A model generated the notes under the pieces. That model saw nothing but the letters and a program-made list of their open reading frames with translations. It was not told the DNA's origin and made no database searches. Below, one piece after another: positions 41,401 through 48,508 of a stretch of DNA of 64,000 nt (its first letter is position 1; each line of letters opens with the position of its first letter). Both the position numbers and the translations under genes were made by a program. Source of the stretch: Uloborus plumipes (Eukaryota; Arthropoda; Arachnida; Araneae; Uloboridae); the NCBI GenBank assembly GCA_038373865.1, contig JAXGGA010003455.1:1-64000 (forward strand), written 5' to 3'.

Positions 41401-43023
41401 ACATTTATTGTATTAACAGTCATTTATAATCTGTTTTCAATAGACCTTTAAAATGCAATTGTGAAAAAATATAACCAAAATAAATTCATTTATATTCCGT
41501 TTTTTTCCGTTTGATGCCATCACTTTGAAAACTGCAATCTCTTTGCATCCGCTACAGGAATCGGATTTTTTGCATTTTTTATGTTTAAAACGCTTTTTTA
41601 AGAGGAAAATAAATGAAATTTATTTTTAGTTTTTATTAAATTCAAATTTTTTTTTTTTTTCTCTTTCAAAATTGTATGATTTTCTCAAAATTATTTGATT
41701 TTTCACAAAATTATTTAGTTTTTCACAAAAAACGGACCCTGTGAAAAATCCTGGACAGACCCCTGCCTCCATAAATAAGAAATATATTAATTCTGACATA
41801 CAAATAAACGAAGAACCAATTAAAGGCATACAATATTTTTAAGTAATAGTAAAATTAAGGAGAACACACAAAGGCACACACATAAGGAAAAAAACAAAAC
41901 CTACAAACTCTACGCCAGCTGTCCATTCCGATGAAACAGAAGGGATGCGGCCAATCCAACGAACAATTCCGGAAGCAGCCTGAAAGTCTGTCAGCCATAA
42001 AATTCGATTACCCAGAGATAAAGTTGGAGCAACCGGCTCTTCAATGTGTTCAGACACGGCAGGAACATCTAAATTTTTCATTCAAATATGAAAATAATTA
42101 TTAAATGCACTATAATGACCCTAAATTATAACAAAGAAACAATGGATGATTTAGGGTGGGGACATATGAAAATAACATTGCACATTTGAAAAATTTCTCC
42201 TAATAAATAAAAAAACTAAAGCAAACATCTTTCTTTTGTTTTAATTAATTGTTTCTCTGGTTAGTATGCTAAATCATATTTAATAACCTAAATTGCAAAA
42301 AAAAATGATTTTTTCTGCAGGCTGTAAAAAGATTGCACTATGCATTATTTCACTAATGTGTGGAAAAGTAAGCTTATACATTATTCTACAGTATTTCTGA
42401 AATTGGATAACAATTTCTAAACATGTCATTGGTTTTCTAAACTTGCTGTTATTTCCTAAACAATGGATACATTATAAAGTCTGCTGAGGAAAAATTCAGT
42501 TTTTTTTTTTTTTTTTTTTTTTTTAAGTTCAAGTTTTTTGTTTAATTAGTGTATTTTTCCAAACAAAAAGGAATAACTCAAGTATTTTTTAATCGTAATT
42601 ATTTTTTAAACAAGAAAAAGGTTTTTATAATGTTTAGTTTCAAAAATAACAATGAAAACTGAGGAAATTTAGATTTATATTTAAATTTATAATCGAGAAG
42701 GGGTACAACAGAATTAGCAAGGTCAAACTTGCGTCTTTGCCTAACAAAAAAAAAAAAAAGAATTGGCTTTTGAGATGAAGTTTTGTTATAACTTCAAAGG
42801 GGCAAAGAGAGAACACCTTGAGAAATTTACTTTGTGTTTATTAAATACTAATCTACCTTTTCAAAACAGTAAGTCCCTACTTATACAGAAAATAGATGTT
42901 ATGTAATGTAAATTTTAAGTGCACAACAAAATTACCAGAATAATTGTGAGCTTCAAAACTAGCTGTATGATTGTAAGTTGACTGGCAACAGTGACATGAT
43001 CTAGAGCACAGTTCATAAGCCAT
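2256..43023 (-). CDS. RBCK1-like: CAP-Gly / UBL / RBR E3 ubiquitin ligase, HOIL-1 (RBCK1)-like, 14 exons
   Basis: Spliced gene assembled from 14 exons with GT-AG junctions whose phases all agree; about 1313 residues. Predicted order: short Cys-rich N-terminus (1-29), CAP-Gly domain (about 49-120), long low-complexity region (164-855) with two basic/proline motifs, ubiquitin-like domain (about 877-955), short basic linker, RING1 (from C1085), IBR (C1174 to C1214), RING2 (C1250 to the end). Known for the family: HOIL-1 joins HOIP and SHARPIN in LUBAC, its UBL docks HOIP, and its RBR makes oxyester ubiquitin linkages. Human HOIL-1 is 510 residues and has no CAP-Gly, so this protein is far longer. 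No RanBP2-type zinc finger is visible between UBL and RING1. Exon 5 contains one base too many for an open frame. The alternative is two genes, a CAP-Gly gene and RBCK1, whose phases match by chance; no stop or terminal exon separates them. Confidence 0.8.
4510..5309. mobile_element. Non-autonomous hAT element, 800 bp
   Basis: Inverted ends TAGGGATGCACCGAGTA and TACTCGGTGCATCCCTA with an exact 8-bp duplication GTTTTCAT (4502-4509 and 5310-5317). Subterminal copies of GCCGAGTA repeat at both ends. No transposase frame. It lies in intron 13 of gene 1, about 100 bases from the exon 13 donor. Confidence 0.88.
5406..5549 (-). CDS. RBCK1-like: Exon 13: catalytic RING2
   Basis: TTTTAG acceptor and GTAAG donor; 48 codons in phase 0. 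It contains [33 protein letters not shown] and [11 protein letters not shown]1263 in GCDWLKC aligns with the catalytic cysteine of human HOIL-1 (C460). The GPRWGPG tail is specific to HOIL-1 among RBR ligases. Confidence 0.95.
6838..7122. repeat. Inverted repeat with arms of about 95 bases
   Basis: CCCCTAAGCAAGGGCTAAGG to TTTTATGCCCTCAT (6838-6932) is mirrored at 7026-7122. A third, direct partial copy (CCGCCAACCCGTTCATTTCG, then CAAGGACTGCAGTTTCGG) lies at about 6632-6677. Intron 12. Confidence 0.75.
8140..8418 (-). CDS. RBCK1-like: Exon 12: in-between-RING (IBR) domain
   Basis: Acceptor CCTTAG before 8418 and GTAAGT donor after 8140; 93 codons in phase 0. It contains [38 protein letters not shown] and [10 protein letters not shown], nearly word for word the HOIL-1 IBR. 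A hAT element ends only 26 bases upstream of the exon in the intron. Confidence 0.95.
8445..10984. mobile_element. hAT element, 2.5 kb, with a nested insertion
   Basis: Ends CAGTGGCGTGCGG and CCGCACGCTACTG, flanked by an exact 8-bp duplication GTTACAAT (8437-8444 and 10985-10992). No transposase remains. It is inserted into the 3' end of intron 11, so that only 18 intronic bases separate the duplication from exon 12. Confidence 0.82.
8935..10460. mobile_element. Nested 1.5-kb inverted-repeat element
   Basis: A perfect 42-base terminal inverted repeat beginning CCAAGGCTTCACTAGATAGC occurs at 8935-8976 and 10419-10460. It is flanked by TCCAG on both sides (8930-8934, 10461-10465), a possible 5-bp duplication. 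Further inverted segments lie inside (GCGATAAATGGCGA at about 9283 against TCGCCATTTATCGC at about 9919). No coding frame; superfamily not assigned. Confidence 0.7.
12912..13023 (-). CDS. RBCK1-like: Exon 11: RING1 second part
   Basis: CCAG acceptor and GTAAGT donor. It encodes [19 protein letters not shown] then [16 protein letters not shown], matching the human ECLQGTIRNS...CPF...YSC...LEREIK region. It completes the zinc ligands of RING1 (C1111, C1126). Confidence 0.92.
13024..15070. other. Intron 10 of gene 1; nothing distinctive
   Basis: AT-rich sequence without inverted ends, tandem repeats or recognisable coding content. Confidence 0.5.
15071..15252 (-). CDS. RBCK1-like: Exon 10: start of RBR, RING1 first part
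   Basis: TTAG acceptor and GTAAGT donor. It encodes [20 protein letters not shown] and then [13 protein letters not shown] and LQDCLHSFC. The C-x2-C (1085, 1088) and C-x-H-x2-C (1103, 1105, 1108) pattern is RING1 of HOIL-1. The last codon is split (AA|A, Lys). Confidence 0.92.
17278..18956. mobile_element. 1.68-kb near-perfect palindrome with CACTG ends (CMC-like foldback)
   Basis: CACTGTTCGAC at 17278 and GTCGAACAGTG ending 18956, flanked by TTA on both sides (17275-17277, 18957-18959). Arms of roughly 770-800 bases are near-identical reverse complements around a loop near 18060-18150. CACTR ends with a 3-bp duplication fit the CACTA/Mirage/Chapaev group. A 73-residue frame occurs in mirror image in both arms and is not a gene. 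Intron 9. Confidence 0.75.
19046..20221. mobile_element. Non-autonomous hAT element, 1.18 kb
   Basis: CAGGGTTGT at the left and ACAACCCTG at the right, flanked by ATTCAAGG (19038-19045, 20222-20229). Both subterminal regions carry iterated TTTTGTCCATTTCGTCCA sequence and CCCGGAC motifs. Intron 9. Confidence 0.85.
22698..23223. mobile_element. piggyBac-like MITE remnant
   Basis: Left TTAA followed by CCCATTTATGCCCA; right end TTGGTCATAAATGG followed by TTAT. The ends are imperfect inverted repeats, and one TTAA duplication appears mutated. A lone similar end, CTGGGCATAAAGGGTTAA, is at about 59876-59893. Intron 9. Confidence 0.45.
23618..23700 (-). CDS. RBCK1-like: Exon 9: short basic linker between UBL and RING1
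   Basis: TTCTTCTTAG acceptor and GTGAAC donor. Two bases complete the Glu codon from exon 8, followed by 27 codons ([16 protein letters not shown], then KKK) ending in phase 0 as exon 10 requires. It occupies the place where human HOIL-1 carries its NZF zinc finger but has no cysteines. Support is phase and splice signals only. Confidence 0.55.
23701..24866. other. Intron 8 of gene 1; nothing distinctive
   Basis: AT-rich with poly-T near 24530; no repeat boundary or coding content seen. Confidence 0.5.
24867..25206 (-). CDS. RBCK1-like: Exon 8: rest of UBL plus Ser/Lys-rich linker
   Basis: ACAG acceptor and GTATGT donor. It starts [18 protein letters not shown] and continues [19 protein letters not shown], matching the helix and last strands of the HOIL-1 UBL (human has a comparable 'FPPVLQQWVIG' stretch). 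Then about 70 residues of polar linker. In HOIL-1 this UBL binds the UBA domain of HOIP. The internal ATG is not a start, since exon 7 supplies the first strands. Confidence 0.87.
25207..26581. other. Intron 7 of gene 1; nothing distinctive
   Basis: AT-rich, no recognisable element. Confidence 0.5.
26582..26675 (-). CDS. RBCK1-like: Exon 7: first strands of ubiquitin-like domain
   Basis: TACAG acceptor, GTCTGA donor, separated from exon 6 by a 78-base intron. It encodes [18 protein letters not shown] followed by [10 protein letters not shown], the first beta hairpin and start of the helix of the HOIL-1/SHARPIN-type UBL, ending in phase 0. Confidence 0.82.
26754..26814 (-). CDS. RBCK1-like: Exon 6: leader into UBL
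   Basis: GCAG acceptor and GTATGT donor. It encodes 19 complete codons ([19 protein letters not shown]), with split codons at both ends that match exons 5 and 7. It is acidic and polar, a linker ahead of the ubiquitin-like fold. Confidence 0.75.
27862..28482. mobile_element. MITE with GGGTCATTCCAT ends
   Basis: GGGTCATTCCAT at 27862 and ATGGAATGACCC ending 28482, with TATT at 27858-27861 and 28483-28486. Inside, the motif GTGACTAACGTAA occurs four times in the same direction (27875, 28056, 28253, 28267). No coding frame. Intron 5. Confidence 0.65.
28821..28862. other. Short GC-rich interleaved inverted repeats
   Basis: GACCAG, CAACAG, then CTGGTC, CTGTTG. The complementary pairs are interleaved rather than nested. 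It stands out in very AT-rich intron 5. Role unknown. Confidence 0.5.
29259..31336 (-). CDS. RBCK1-like: Exon 5: long low-complexity region with two basic/proline motifs; frame break inside
   Basis: TTTAG acceptor before 31336 (phase 0) and GTAAGT donor after 29259 (phase 1). It opens with [16 protein letters not shown], continues open with no stop, and holds [12 protein letters not shown] (30715-30680) and [12 protein letters not shown] (30504-30469). Further on are an acidic Ser/Glu stretch, a CSHC cluster, and a predicted helix ([15 protein letters not shown]) just before the UBL. The exon is 2078 bases long while phases require 3n+1, so one base is extra (or two are missing). The reading frame changes somewhere between 30759 and 30503, best placed near 30632-30655. 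Assembly error, allele-specific indel or an unrecognised small intron are all possible. The proline motifs resemble KRAP motifs of cordon-bleu proteins; that link is tentative. Confidence 0.75.
33293..33717. mobile_element. Short hAT MITE, 425 bp
   Basis: CAGGGGTGATTGTG and CACAATCACCCCTG ends with an exact 8-bp duplication TATAAATC (33285-33292, 33718-33725). The right half carries several GAAAATACC repeats. Intron 4. Confidence 0.88.
35296..36018. mobile_element. pogo/Tigger-like MITE, decayed
   Basis: CAGTGGTCTCTGCCTAATGTGATC at the left matches, with several mismatches, the reverse complement of the right end (GATCACATTAACCGGATCAACTG), both beside TA. This is the usual look of a Tigger derivative. 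No transposase. Intron 4. Confidence 0.55.
37136..37233 (-). CDS. RBCK1-like: Exon 4: linker after CAP-Gly
   Basis: CTGCAG acceptor and GTAAGA donor. The two bases completing the split Gly codon of exon 3 fit exactly, then 32 codons follow, including [10 protein letters not shown] and [12 protein letters not shown], leaving in phase 0. No domain recognised. This exon is the bridge supporting continuity between the CAP-Gly exons and the HOIL-1 half, because its phases suit both neighbours. Confidence 0.7.
37448..37477 (+). repeat. Poly-C followed by (CA)n
   Basis: A run of C then CACACACACA in intron 3. Confidence 0.8.
37546..37755. mobile_element. Short pogo-like MITE
   Basis: The right end CAGGCTCGACTG next to TA and the left AAAGTCGAGGCC, with paired GAATATT/TTAGAATAT segments, form a degenerate inverted repeat. 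Intron 3. Confidence 0.45.
38325..39039. mobile_element. hAT-like element with CAGTGGCGTA ends
   Basis: CAGTGGCGTAACTA and TAGGTACGCCACTG ends; flanks TGAATTAG and AAAGTTAG agree in five of eight bases, so the duplication is decayed. It includes long G runs and a (TA)n/TATG tract. It lies just inside intron 3, 31 bases after exon 3. Confidence 0.55.
38448..38481 (+). repeat. (TA)n microsatellite
   Basis: TATATATA tract with one TATG interruption, inside the hAT-like element of intron 3. Confidence 0.8.
39070..39208 (-). CDS. RBCK1-like: Exon 3: second half of CAP-Gly domain
   Basis: TTTAG acceptor at 39209 and GTATG donor after 39070; phase 0 in, phase 1 out. It continues GVEF with [18 protein letters not shown] and then [12 protein letters not shown], the usual end of a CAP-Gly domain. 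The GKNDG microtubule-tail signature is replaced by a glycine-rich loop. A repeat element begins 31 bases into the following intron. Confidence 0.82.
40144..41765. mobile_element. hAT-like element, 1.6 kb, carrying a 32-bp tandem array
   Basis: CAGGGGTCTGGCCAG at the left and CTGGACAGACCCCTG at the right, the latter preceded by AAACGGACCCTGTGAA. No clean duplication is seen because the left flank is a C run. Two diverged copies of GCAATCTCT plus CATCCG occur near 41207 and 41533. Intron 2. Confidence 0.6.
40178..40375 (+). repeat. 32-bp tandem repeat, about six units
   Basis: CGGACCCTTCACAAAAATAC followed by GATCAAGCAAAA recurs with period 32; the first four units are essentially identical and the last two have drifted. 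The unit resembles the element's own right end (TTTCACAAAAAACGGACCC), so it likely grew by internal amplification. Confidence 0.9.
41905..42068 (-). CDS. RBCK1-like: Exon 2: first half of CAP-Gly domain
   Basis: Bounded by a TTTAG acceptor and a GTAGGT donor. It codes for residues 30-84, including [16 protein letters not shown] and WTAGVEF. The pattern of a Gly-Ile/Val-Arg-Trp-Ile-Gly strand followed by an acidic 'GVEF' strand is the N-terminal half of a CAP-Gly fold. The RWIG..P form is closest, in recall, to the third CAP-Gly of CYLD rather than to CLIP or dynactin CAP-Gly domains. Confidence 0.82.
42069..42935. other. Intron 1 of gene 1; poly-T tract only
   Basis: A run of about 25 T near 42501-42525; otherwise unremarkable. 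Confidence 0.5.
42936..43023 (-). CDS. RBCK1-like: Exon 1 (of those found): Cys-rich N-terminus, likely start codon
   Basis: A TTTCAG acceptor sits immediately before ATG at 43023, and a GTAATT donor follows 42936. It encodes 29 residues beginning [13 protein letters not shown] plus one base (phase 1). Because the ATG directly follows an acceptor in phase 0, translation may start here after a 5'UTR intron, or more coding exons may lie upstream; I found none between 43024 and 51706. The CSRSCHCC cluster resembles no zinc site I can name. Confidence 0.62.
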
Positions 43024-44129
43024 CTGAAATAAAAAATGCATTAGATGTTGAAAAGAGTTCACTGTTGTGACGTAATACATGTTATTTTTATAACAAATCT
43101 TTCAAGTGTATGTAAAATGATAAGTTGTTTGTAGAACAATATAAGTGTTCGCAATATTAAAGCTTCTTTTCCAGAGAGGGGAAAAAATGAATCTAAGAAA
43201 AAATTCAAGGTGGGGCTTTCCATCATGACCAAAATGTTCAGGGAAAGCTCCTGAAAATTTCCCTTTTTGTACTACTACTATAAGGATAGTTTACTCCTCT
43301 CTAGTAAGACAACTATATTAGTGCAGATTTTGTTTCATAATAAGAACGCGCAATTAAAATTATCTAAGCAATGTTGCAAACAAAAGGTTAAGTATAATGA
43401 AAATCCTATCCGAATCAATTCAACTATGTATACAACAAACTTAATTTCGGTGCAATATTAATTTATATTGTGCAGTAAACATTGGTATGTTGAGCAATCA
43501 TTACAAAAAAAAAAAAAAAAAAGAAAGATATTTCATCCCCTTTTCTCATTTTTAACCTTGGATGAACTAACCCATTTCCCTCCTAATACTGGTAGTAGTT
43601 AGCCCTTTCTTAGGCATAAATCAACTGACTGACCATTTTGTTGCATTTCACATTTGACAAAGCAAACATGATGAGCCCATTTGGATCACTAGGGTACCTT
43701 TTGTTTCATATTTATTTTCAAAATTTGGTTTAAAAAATTGCAATTTTTTCCCTCAAACATTCCATTGCTTTTATTGAACTTACTATTTAAAGGGCTTGAT
43801 TTAAAATTATATAACTTGTTTTTCAAATATCTAAAGTACTCTACCAAATGAGAAAAAACAACAAATCAGTTTCATGAATGTTTTATTATTTTATTTTCGT
43901 TCCGAACGGGGGGAGGGAGATTCACATATACATGGAAGCTGTTAGCTTCATTTACTCTTACAATTAATATTGGTCCACATTTTATTTTATTTGATTTTTT
44001 GTTTGGTCGTACCAACTTTTATGAGCTAAGTTAAGCTGGGCTTGATCATCAATTTATCCAAGCCGGTGTAAATCGGTACATCTTGAAATTTGCCTCCTGT
44101 TTCTTCCTGCTCTCATATCCAGTTCCAAG

Positions 44130-45202
44130 CATGGGTGCAAGTTTGGCCATGCTTCCAAGACGGAAAATATTTGACCCCCCCCCCACATGCGTGCTCAAGG
44201 GGGGGGGGAAACAAATACTTATTGATTTTACTGTGTCAAAACTGGGGGTTTAGTACTCATTTTATTTTTAGTAGTAAGATCATAGTTTTAATTATATTTA
44301 AGCAAAAATGGGGAGGGGGGGGATTTTCGAAATTTGAGTTCTAAAAACCTCATTTTAGACGATCTTTGGTGATATCAGAAAGAGGTGTGGCTTATCTAAA
44401 GATTAGGTGAATGTATAGTTAGGTACTCTTCCCGCACAGCTTTTGAACATTAAAGTTATCAAATCGAAATTTTAGACTATCTCCGATAATGTTAGAAAAG
44501 AAAGGTTCTGAAGTAGTAACCTCGGAAGTTTTTCTAGATCACAGCTGTACTAACAAAATTATAGTACATATTTGATAACGCCAGGGGAATGGAGTGTTCA
44601 GGGGCATTCCCACTCCTTAAAATTGCAGTTTTAAAAATAGTTTTAAACTTTTTAGTGATGTTATGCGAGAGGAGATTCGAAGGCACTCGCCCAAATTTTT
44701 TTCAAAAATGATGTCTTAAAAAGCGATTGCAGGATATATCTCGTAACGTTACGGAAAGGAATGAGGCTCAGAAACGTATCCTCAGGGATTGAAAAGAGGT
44801 CCAAATCAAAATATATTAGTTATTCAATAATATTAGAGTGAGGGTTTTATTTAATTATTTTTTTTAGGGATCAGATTCTTGAAATTTGCTCAAATTTCAT
44901 AAAAAAAGTACAAAATTAAGAATGATAGAAAAGAATGCAATCTGATTTCGAAATACGTAAAAAATCGAGACTGACGGGTAAAGGCGTGAAAAACAACCCA
45001 AATGTTAACTTTATGCAAAACCTGTGAACATTGCCACGTTTAATGGTGTCTTAGAGAAATCTGATTTTATGTTTCATTTATTTTCCTTTGGGGAAAAAAA
45101 CTGAAGGAATGAGATCGGGGTTTTTTTTTCCGTCCCGATATCAGTCTCGGTGATTTCGTCAAGACGGAAATCCGTCCTGAGACGGAAGGTCTTGCACCCA
45201 TG
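44130..45202. mobile_element. Non-autonomous hAT element, 1.07 kb
   Basis: CATGGGTGCAAG and CTTGCACCCATG ends, flanked by GTTCCAAG on both sides (44122-44129, 45203-45210). No transposase; short frames inside are chance. Upstream of gene 1. Confidence 0.82.
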
Positions 45203-45995
45203 GTTCCAAGGAGAAAAACACAAAAATAGGATGGTTTTTCTGCCGCCCAAGGCAAGAGCCCCGGCTTGTTCAGACAGTGAAAAACAGTTTAAACCACAAA
45301 TCATTCGGTTCTAATCAACATTGTGAAACGTTCAGGATTAATCATTTATCTCATATAAAACAATTTCAAAATTTATTACCAGCTATTATAAAAGCTGAAA
45401 GCATATAATTGCTTGAATATTTTAGAGAACAAAGAGGTTTTGCAAAAGGACAGAAGTTATAAGAGGCGCAAAAAGATAAGTCACATTATTCAAGCAACTT
45501 ATAAAGTTAAAAATAGCGTTCATGAAGAAATGAGAAAAGTACCTCTTGGTGATAATATTAACCTTCCAAATTTAAGTTAATGTACATTTTCTAAATTTTA
45601 ATTTGGGTATCACAAAGAATTGTTATAAAACTAAATATAAATAGCATTGCCAAGGATTTTGTCACATTTTTTAACATATTAAAGTTCCTCATCCTCGTTC
45701 CTCGCACAACGTAAACATTCGTAAACCGATACACCTAATAAAGTTGAGGTGAACTGCTCCTTCTTTCTTTTTCCTGTGTTAGATCTGGGCTTCTTAACGG
45801 GGGCCATATGACTCCCTAGAAAGGGGAGGGGGGACAGAAAGTATCAAAAGGATCACAAAAAACAGGCCATTTTTCGTCACTTTTGCGTGTTTCGCTGTAT
45901 GAATGTTCCTTTTTTTTTTTTAAGAGAGTGATGCAGTGACTACTTTAGGTGGGGTTATAGGCTATCTCCAATTTAAGGGGTCATTGGATTTCTTA

Positions 45996-46297
45996 GGCAG
46001 GGATTCAAGTGAAACAGCACTGCGATCGCTTCGAATTGCAATCGCTACTGGAAGTGAATTACATTATCATCAACTTAAATTGGCATGACGTCACTACGGG
46101 TGGAGCCAATAAGAGCTCACAAGCACTCAGCGATGTCCTCTTATTCGCCAAGTAGGCTGTGACGTTTTATCTAGCTCGTTTTTCATAGGCAAACGTCACG
46201 CTGACGTCACGATGTTTTTATCAAGAAACGTTCTAATGTAATTCATTTCCAGTCGCGATTGTAATTTGCGATTGCCTGTTTCACTTGAATCCCTGCC
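45996..46297. mobile_element. PIF/Harbinger-like MITE, copy A
   Basis: Ends GGCAGGGATTCAAGTGAAAC and its reverse complement, preceded by TTA and followed by TAA. The interior includes TGACGTCA-like palindromes. TWA duplications with GGC ends fit PIF/Harbinger. Confidence 0.8.
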
Positions 46298-46300
46298 TAA

Positions 46301-46381
46301 GGCAGGGATTCAAGTGAAACAGGTAATCGCAAATTACAATCACGACTGGAAATGAATTAATTAATCACTTGAATCCCTGCC
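46301..46381. mobile_element. PIF/Harbinger-like MITE, copy B (deleted, 81 bp)
   Basis: The same ends as copy A but nearly all of the interior is lost. It abuts copy A through a shared TAA and copy C through a shared TTA. Confidence 0.75.
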
Positions 46382-46384
46382 TTA

Positions 46385-46686
46385 GGCAGGGATTCAAGTG
46401 AAACAGCACTGCGATCGCATCGAATTGCAATCGCTACTGGAAGTGAATTACATTATCATCAACTTAAATTGGCATGACGTCAGTACGGGTGGAGCCAATA
46501 AGAGCTCACAAGCACTTAGCGATCGCCTCTTATTCGCCAAGTAGGCTGTGACGTTTTATCTAGCTTGTTTTTCATAGGCAAACGTCACGCTGACGTCACG
46601 ATGTTTTTATCAAGAAACGTTCTAATGTAATTCATTTCCAGTCGCGATTGTAATTTGCGATTGCCTGTTTCACTTGAATCCCTGCC
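46385..46686. mobile_element. PIF/Harbinger-like MITE, copy C
   Basis: Almost identical to copy A and in the same orientation (302 bp), with TTA on both sides. Confidence 0.8.
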
Positions 46687-46885
46687 TTACACAGGAAAAA
46701 CTTTGAAAATATATATAAAATTATCCATTTTGAAACCTTTTATAAGGAGTATTTAGGAGAACAAAAGGATCAGGAAAAAAATAGGCAAACAAAAATGCTT
46801 TAAAGTTCTTCATTCCTTTAAAAATTAAGATCTTTTAAAACAAAAACTGAGAAAACACCTCGTCTCTTGCTCACATCGACTTTTA

Positions 46886-47029
46886 GGCAGGGATTCAAGT
46901 GAAACAGGCAATCGCAAATTACAATCGCGACTGAAAATGAATTACATTAGAACTTTTCTTGATAAAAACATCGTGACGTCAGCGTGACGTTCGAAGCGAT
47001 CGTAGTGCTGTTTCACTTGAATCCCTGCC
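46886..47029. mobile_element. PIF/Harbinger-like MITE, copy D (deleted, inverse orientation)
   Basis: 144 bp; starts with the sequence that ends copies A and C, lacks the centre, and is flanked by TTA on both sides. Confidence 0.75.
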
Positions 47030-47032
47030 TTA

Positions 47033-47326
47033 GGTAGGGATTCAAGTGAAACACCATTGCAATCGCTTCGAATTGCAATTCGCGACTGGAAGTGAATTAT
47101 ATTATCATCAACTTAACTTGGTACTGACGTCACTACGGGTGGAGCCAATAAGAGCTCACAAGCAGTCAGTGATCTCCTCTTATTATCTCGACGTTTTATC
47201 TAGCTCGTTTTTCATAGGTAAACGTCACGCTGACATCACGATGTTTTTATCAAGAAACGTTCTAATGTAATTCATTTCCAGTAGCGATTGTAATTTGCGA
47301 TCGCCTGTTTCACTTGAATTCCTGCC
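47033..47326. mobile_element. PIF/Harbinger-like MITE, copy E
   Basis: Begins GGTAGGGATTCAAGTGAAAC directly after the TTA shared with copy D, and ends TTGAATTCCTGCC; more diverged than A and C. Short frames in it are not genes. Confidence 0.75.
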
Positions 47327-48508
47327 AGTGGTTGGAAAAACCAAAGCCTGATTACCGCAGGGGCACGAGGGGCACAGGCCCCTCTCCTTTTAGATTTCAA
47401 GGGGCCTAAAATCCCCTTAGTTTATCCAATGCATCTGAAATACTAAATGCCTACTACTGTATGTTTTACTATTATAGTAAAAGCCTACTGTGTATGGCGA
47501 CGTATATTTTTTCTCTTAATAATTTGATAGCATTACTTTTTTTCAAGTTCGATCTTTGCACAAAACTTCATGCTGGTAATGTAAGAATTTTTTTACTCGT
47601 AACACCGTAACTGATATGAGAGGGGGGCGGGGGCCCTGAAATAGACCTGAAATTTGACCAATGGTTGGAAAAACTACATTTCTTTCGTAGCGAAACTACA
47701 ACTATAACTACTTTGTAATAAATGTAGTTAACTACAACTACAGCTACTTTTTTTTTTAATGTAGCGACTACAAACTACTTTGAATTGTAGGCGCTACTTC
47801 GCAACTTTTTAAAAAATAAATAAATAAAAAGCATACACCGTTTGAGGGTTGACCGAAAAAATTCGAAAAGTGGTTTAGGAAAAAGAATGAACTTATTTGG
47901 ACATGGAATATTTCTAGGAATTTGTCTACTTTTTTTTTTTTTTTTTTGCTCTAATTAGTCCTTTTAAGATTTTTTTTTTTTTTTTTTCAATTTTACGAAC
48001 ATCCAACGCAAGATAGAATTCAAAAGTTGAAAGATTGAAAAATTTAACAATCAAATGTCTACTAATTTCTTGCCAGGGAAGGTTTAGGTTTATGAAAATT
48101 ATTTGTCGGAATATGAAAATTATGAAGCTAAATAAGCCAATGACGTCAAACAGATAGAATGTGTTCAAAATGATGTATCTAAGACCTGAGCTCACATTTT
48201 TATAGTTCTGATTTCTTATTGCGTCCACTGGTGCTTTCGTGCAAGATTTGCACTTATCAGATTCGAAAGAATTTTTTTCTTTCTCCATTTTTTTTTTTTT
48301 TAATTTTTCCATTCATTTATTCACTTATTCTTTTTCAATTACAAATTTAAAAGTAGTTTTCAGAAATCGCTATAAACTACTATTTGTTTGTATCGCGCTA
48401 CTCACTACTCTACTTTATTCAAAAAGTAGTGCCTTTCACTACAAACTACTAAAAAATGTAGCTGCTACAGTAGTTTCGCTACTTGTAGCGCGTTACTTCC
48501 GACCACTG
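47326..48508. mobile_element. hAT-like element with CAGTGGTYGGAA ends and an internal insertion
   Basis: Left CAGTGGTTGGAAAAAC, right TTACTTCCGACCACTG, with many copies of GTAGTTAACTACAA-like and ACTACAAACTACT sequence near both ends. No clean 8-bp duplication. An insertion of about 330 bases lies between two 17-base direct repeats at 47325-47341 and 47658-47674. Confidence 0.5.

Noticed and set aside
45996..47326. Array of repeated units considered as a CRISPR-like or satellite array
   Set aside because: Each unit has transposon ends and TTA/TAA junctions; orientation and length vary, and the genome is eukaryotic.
47926..48312. 128-residue Lys-rich frame
   Set aside because: Translation of poly-A/T runs inside a hAT-like element.
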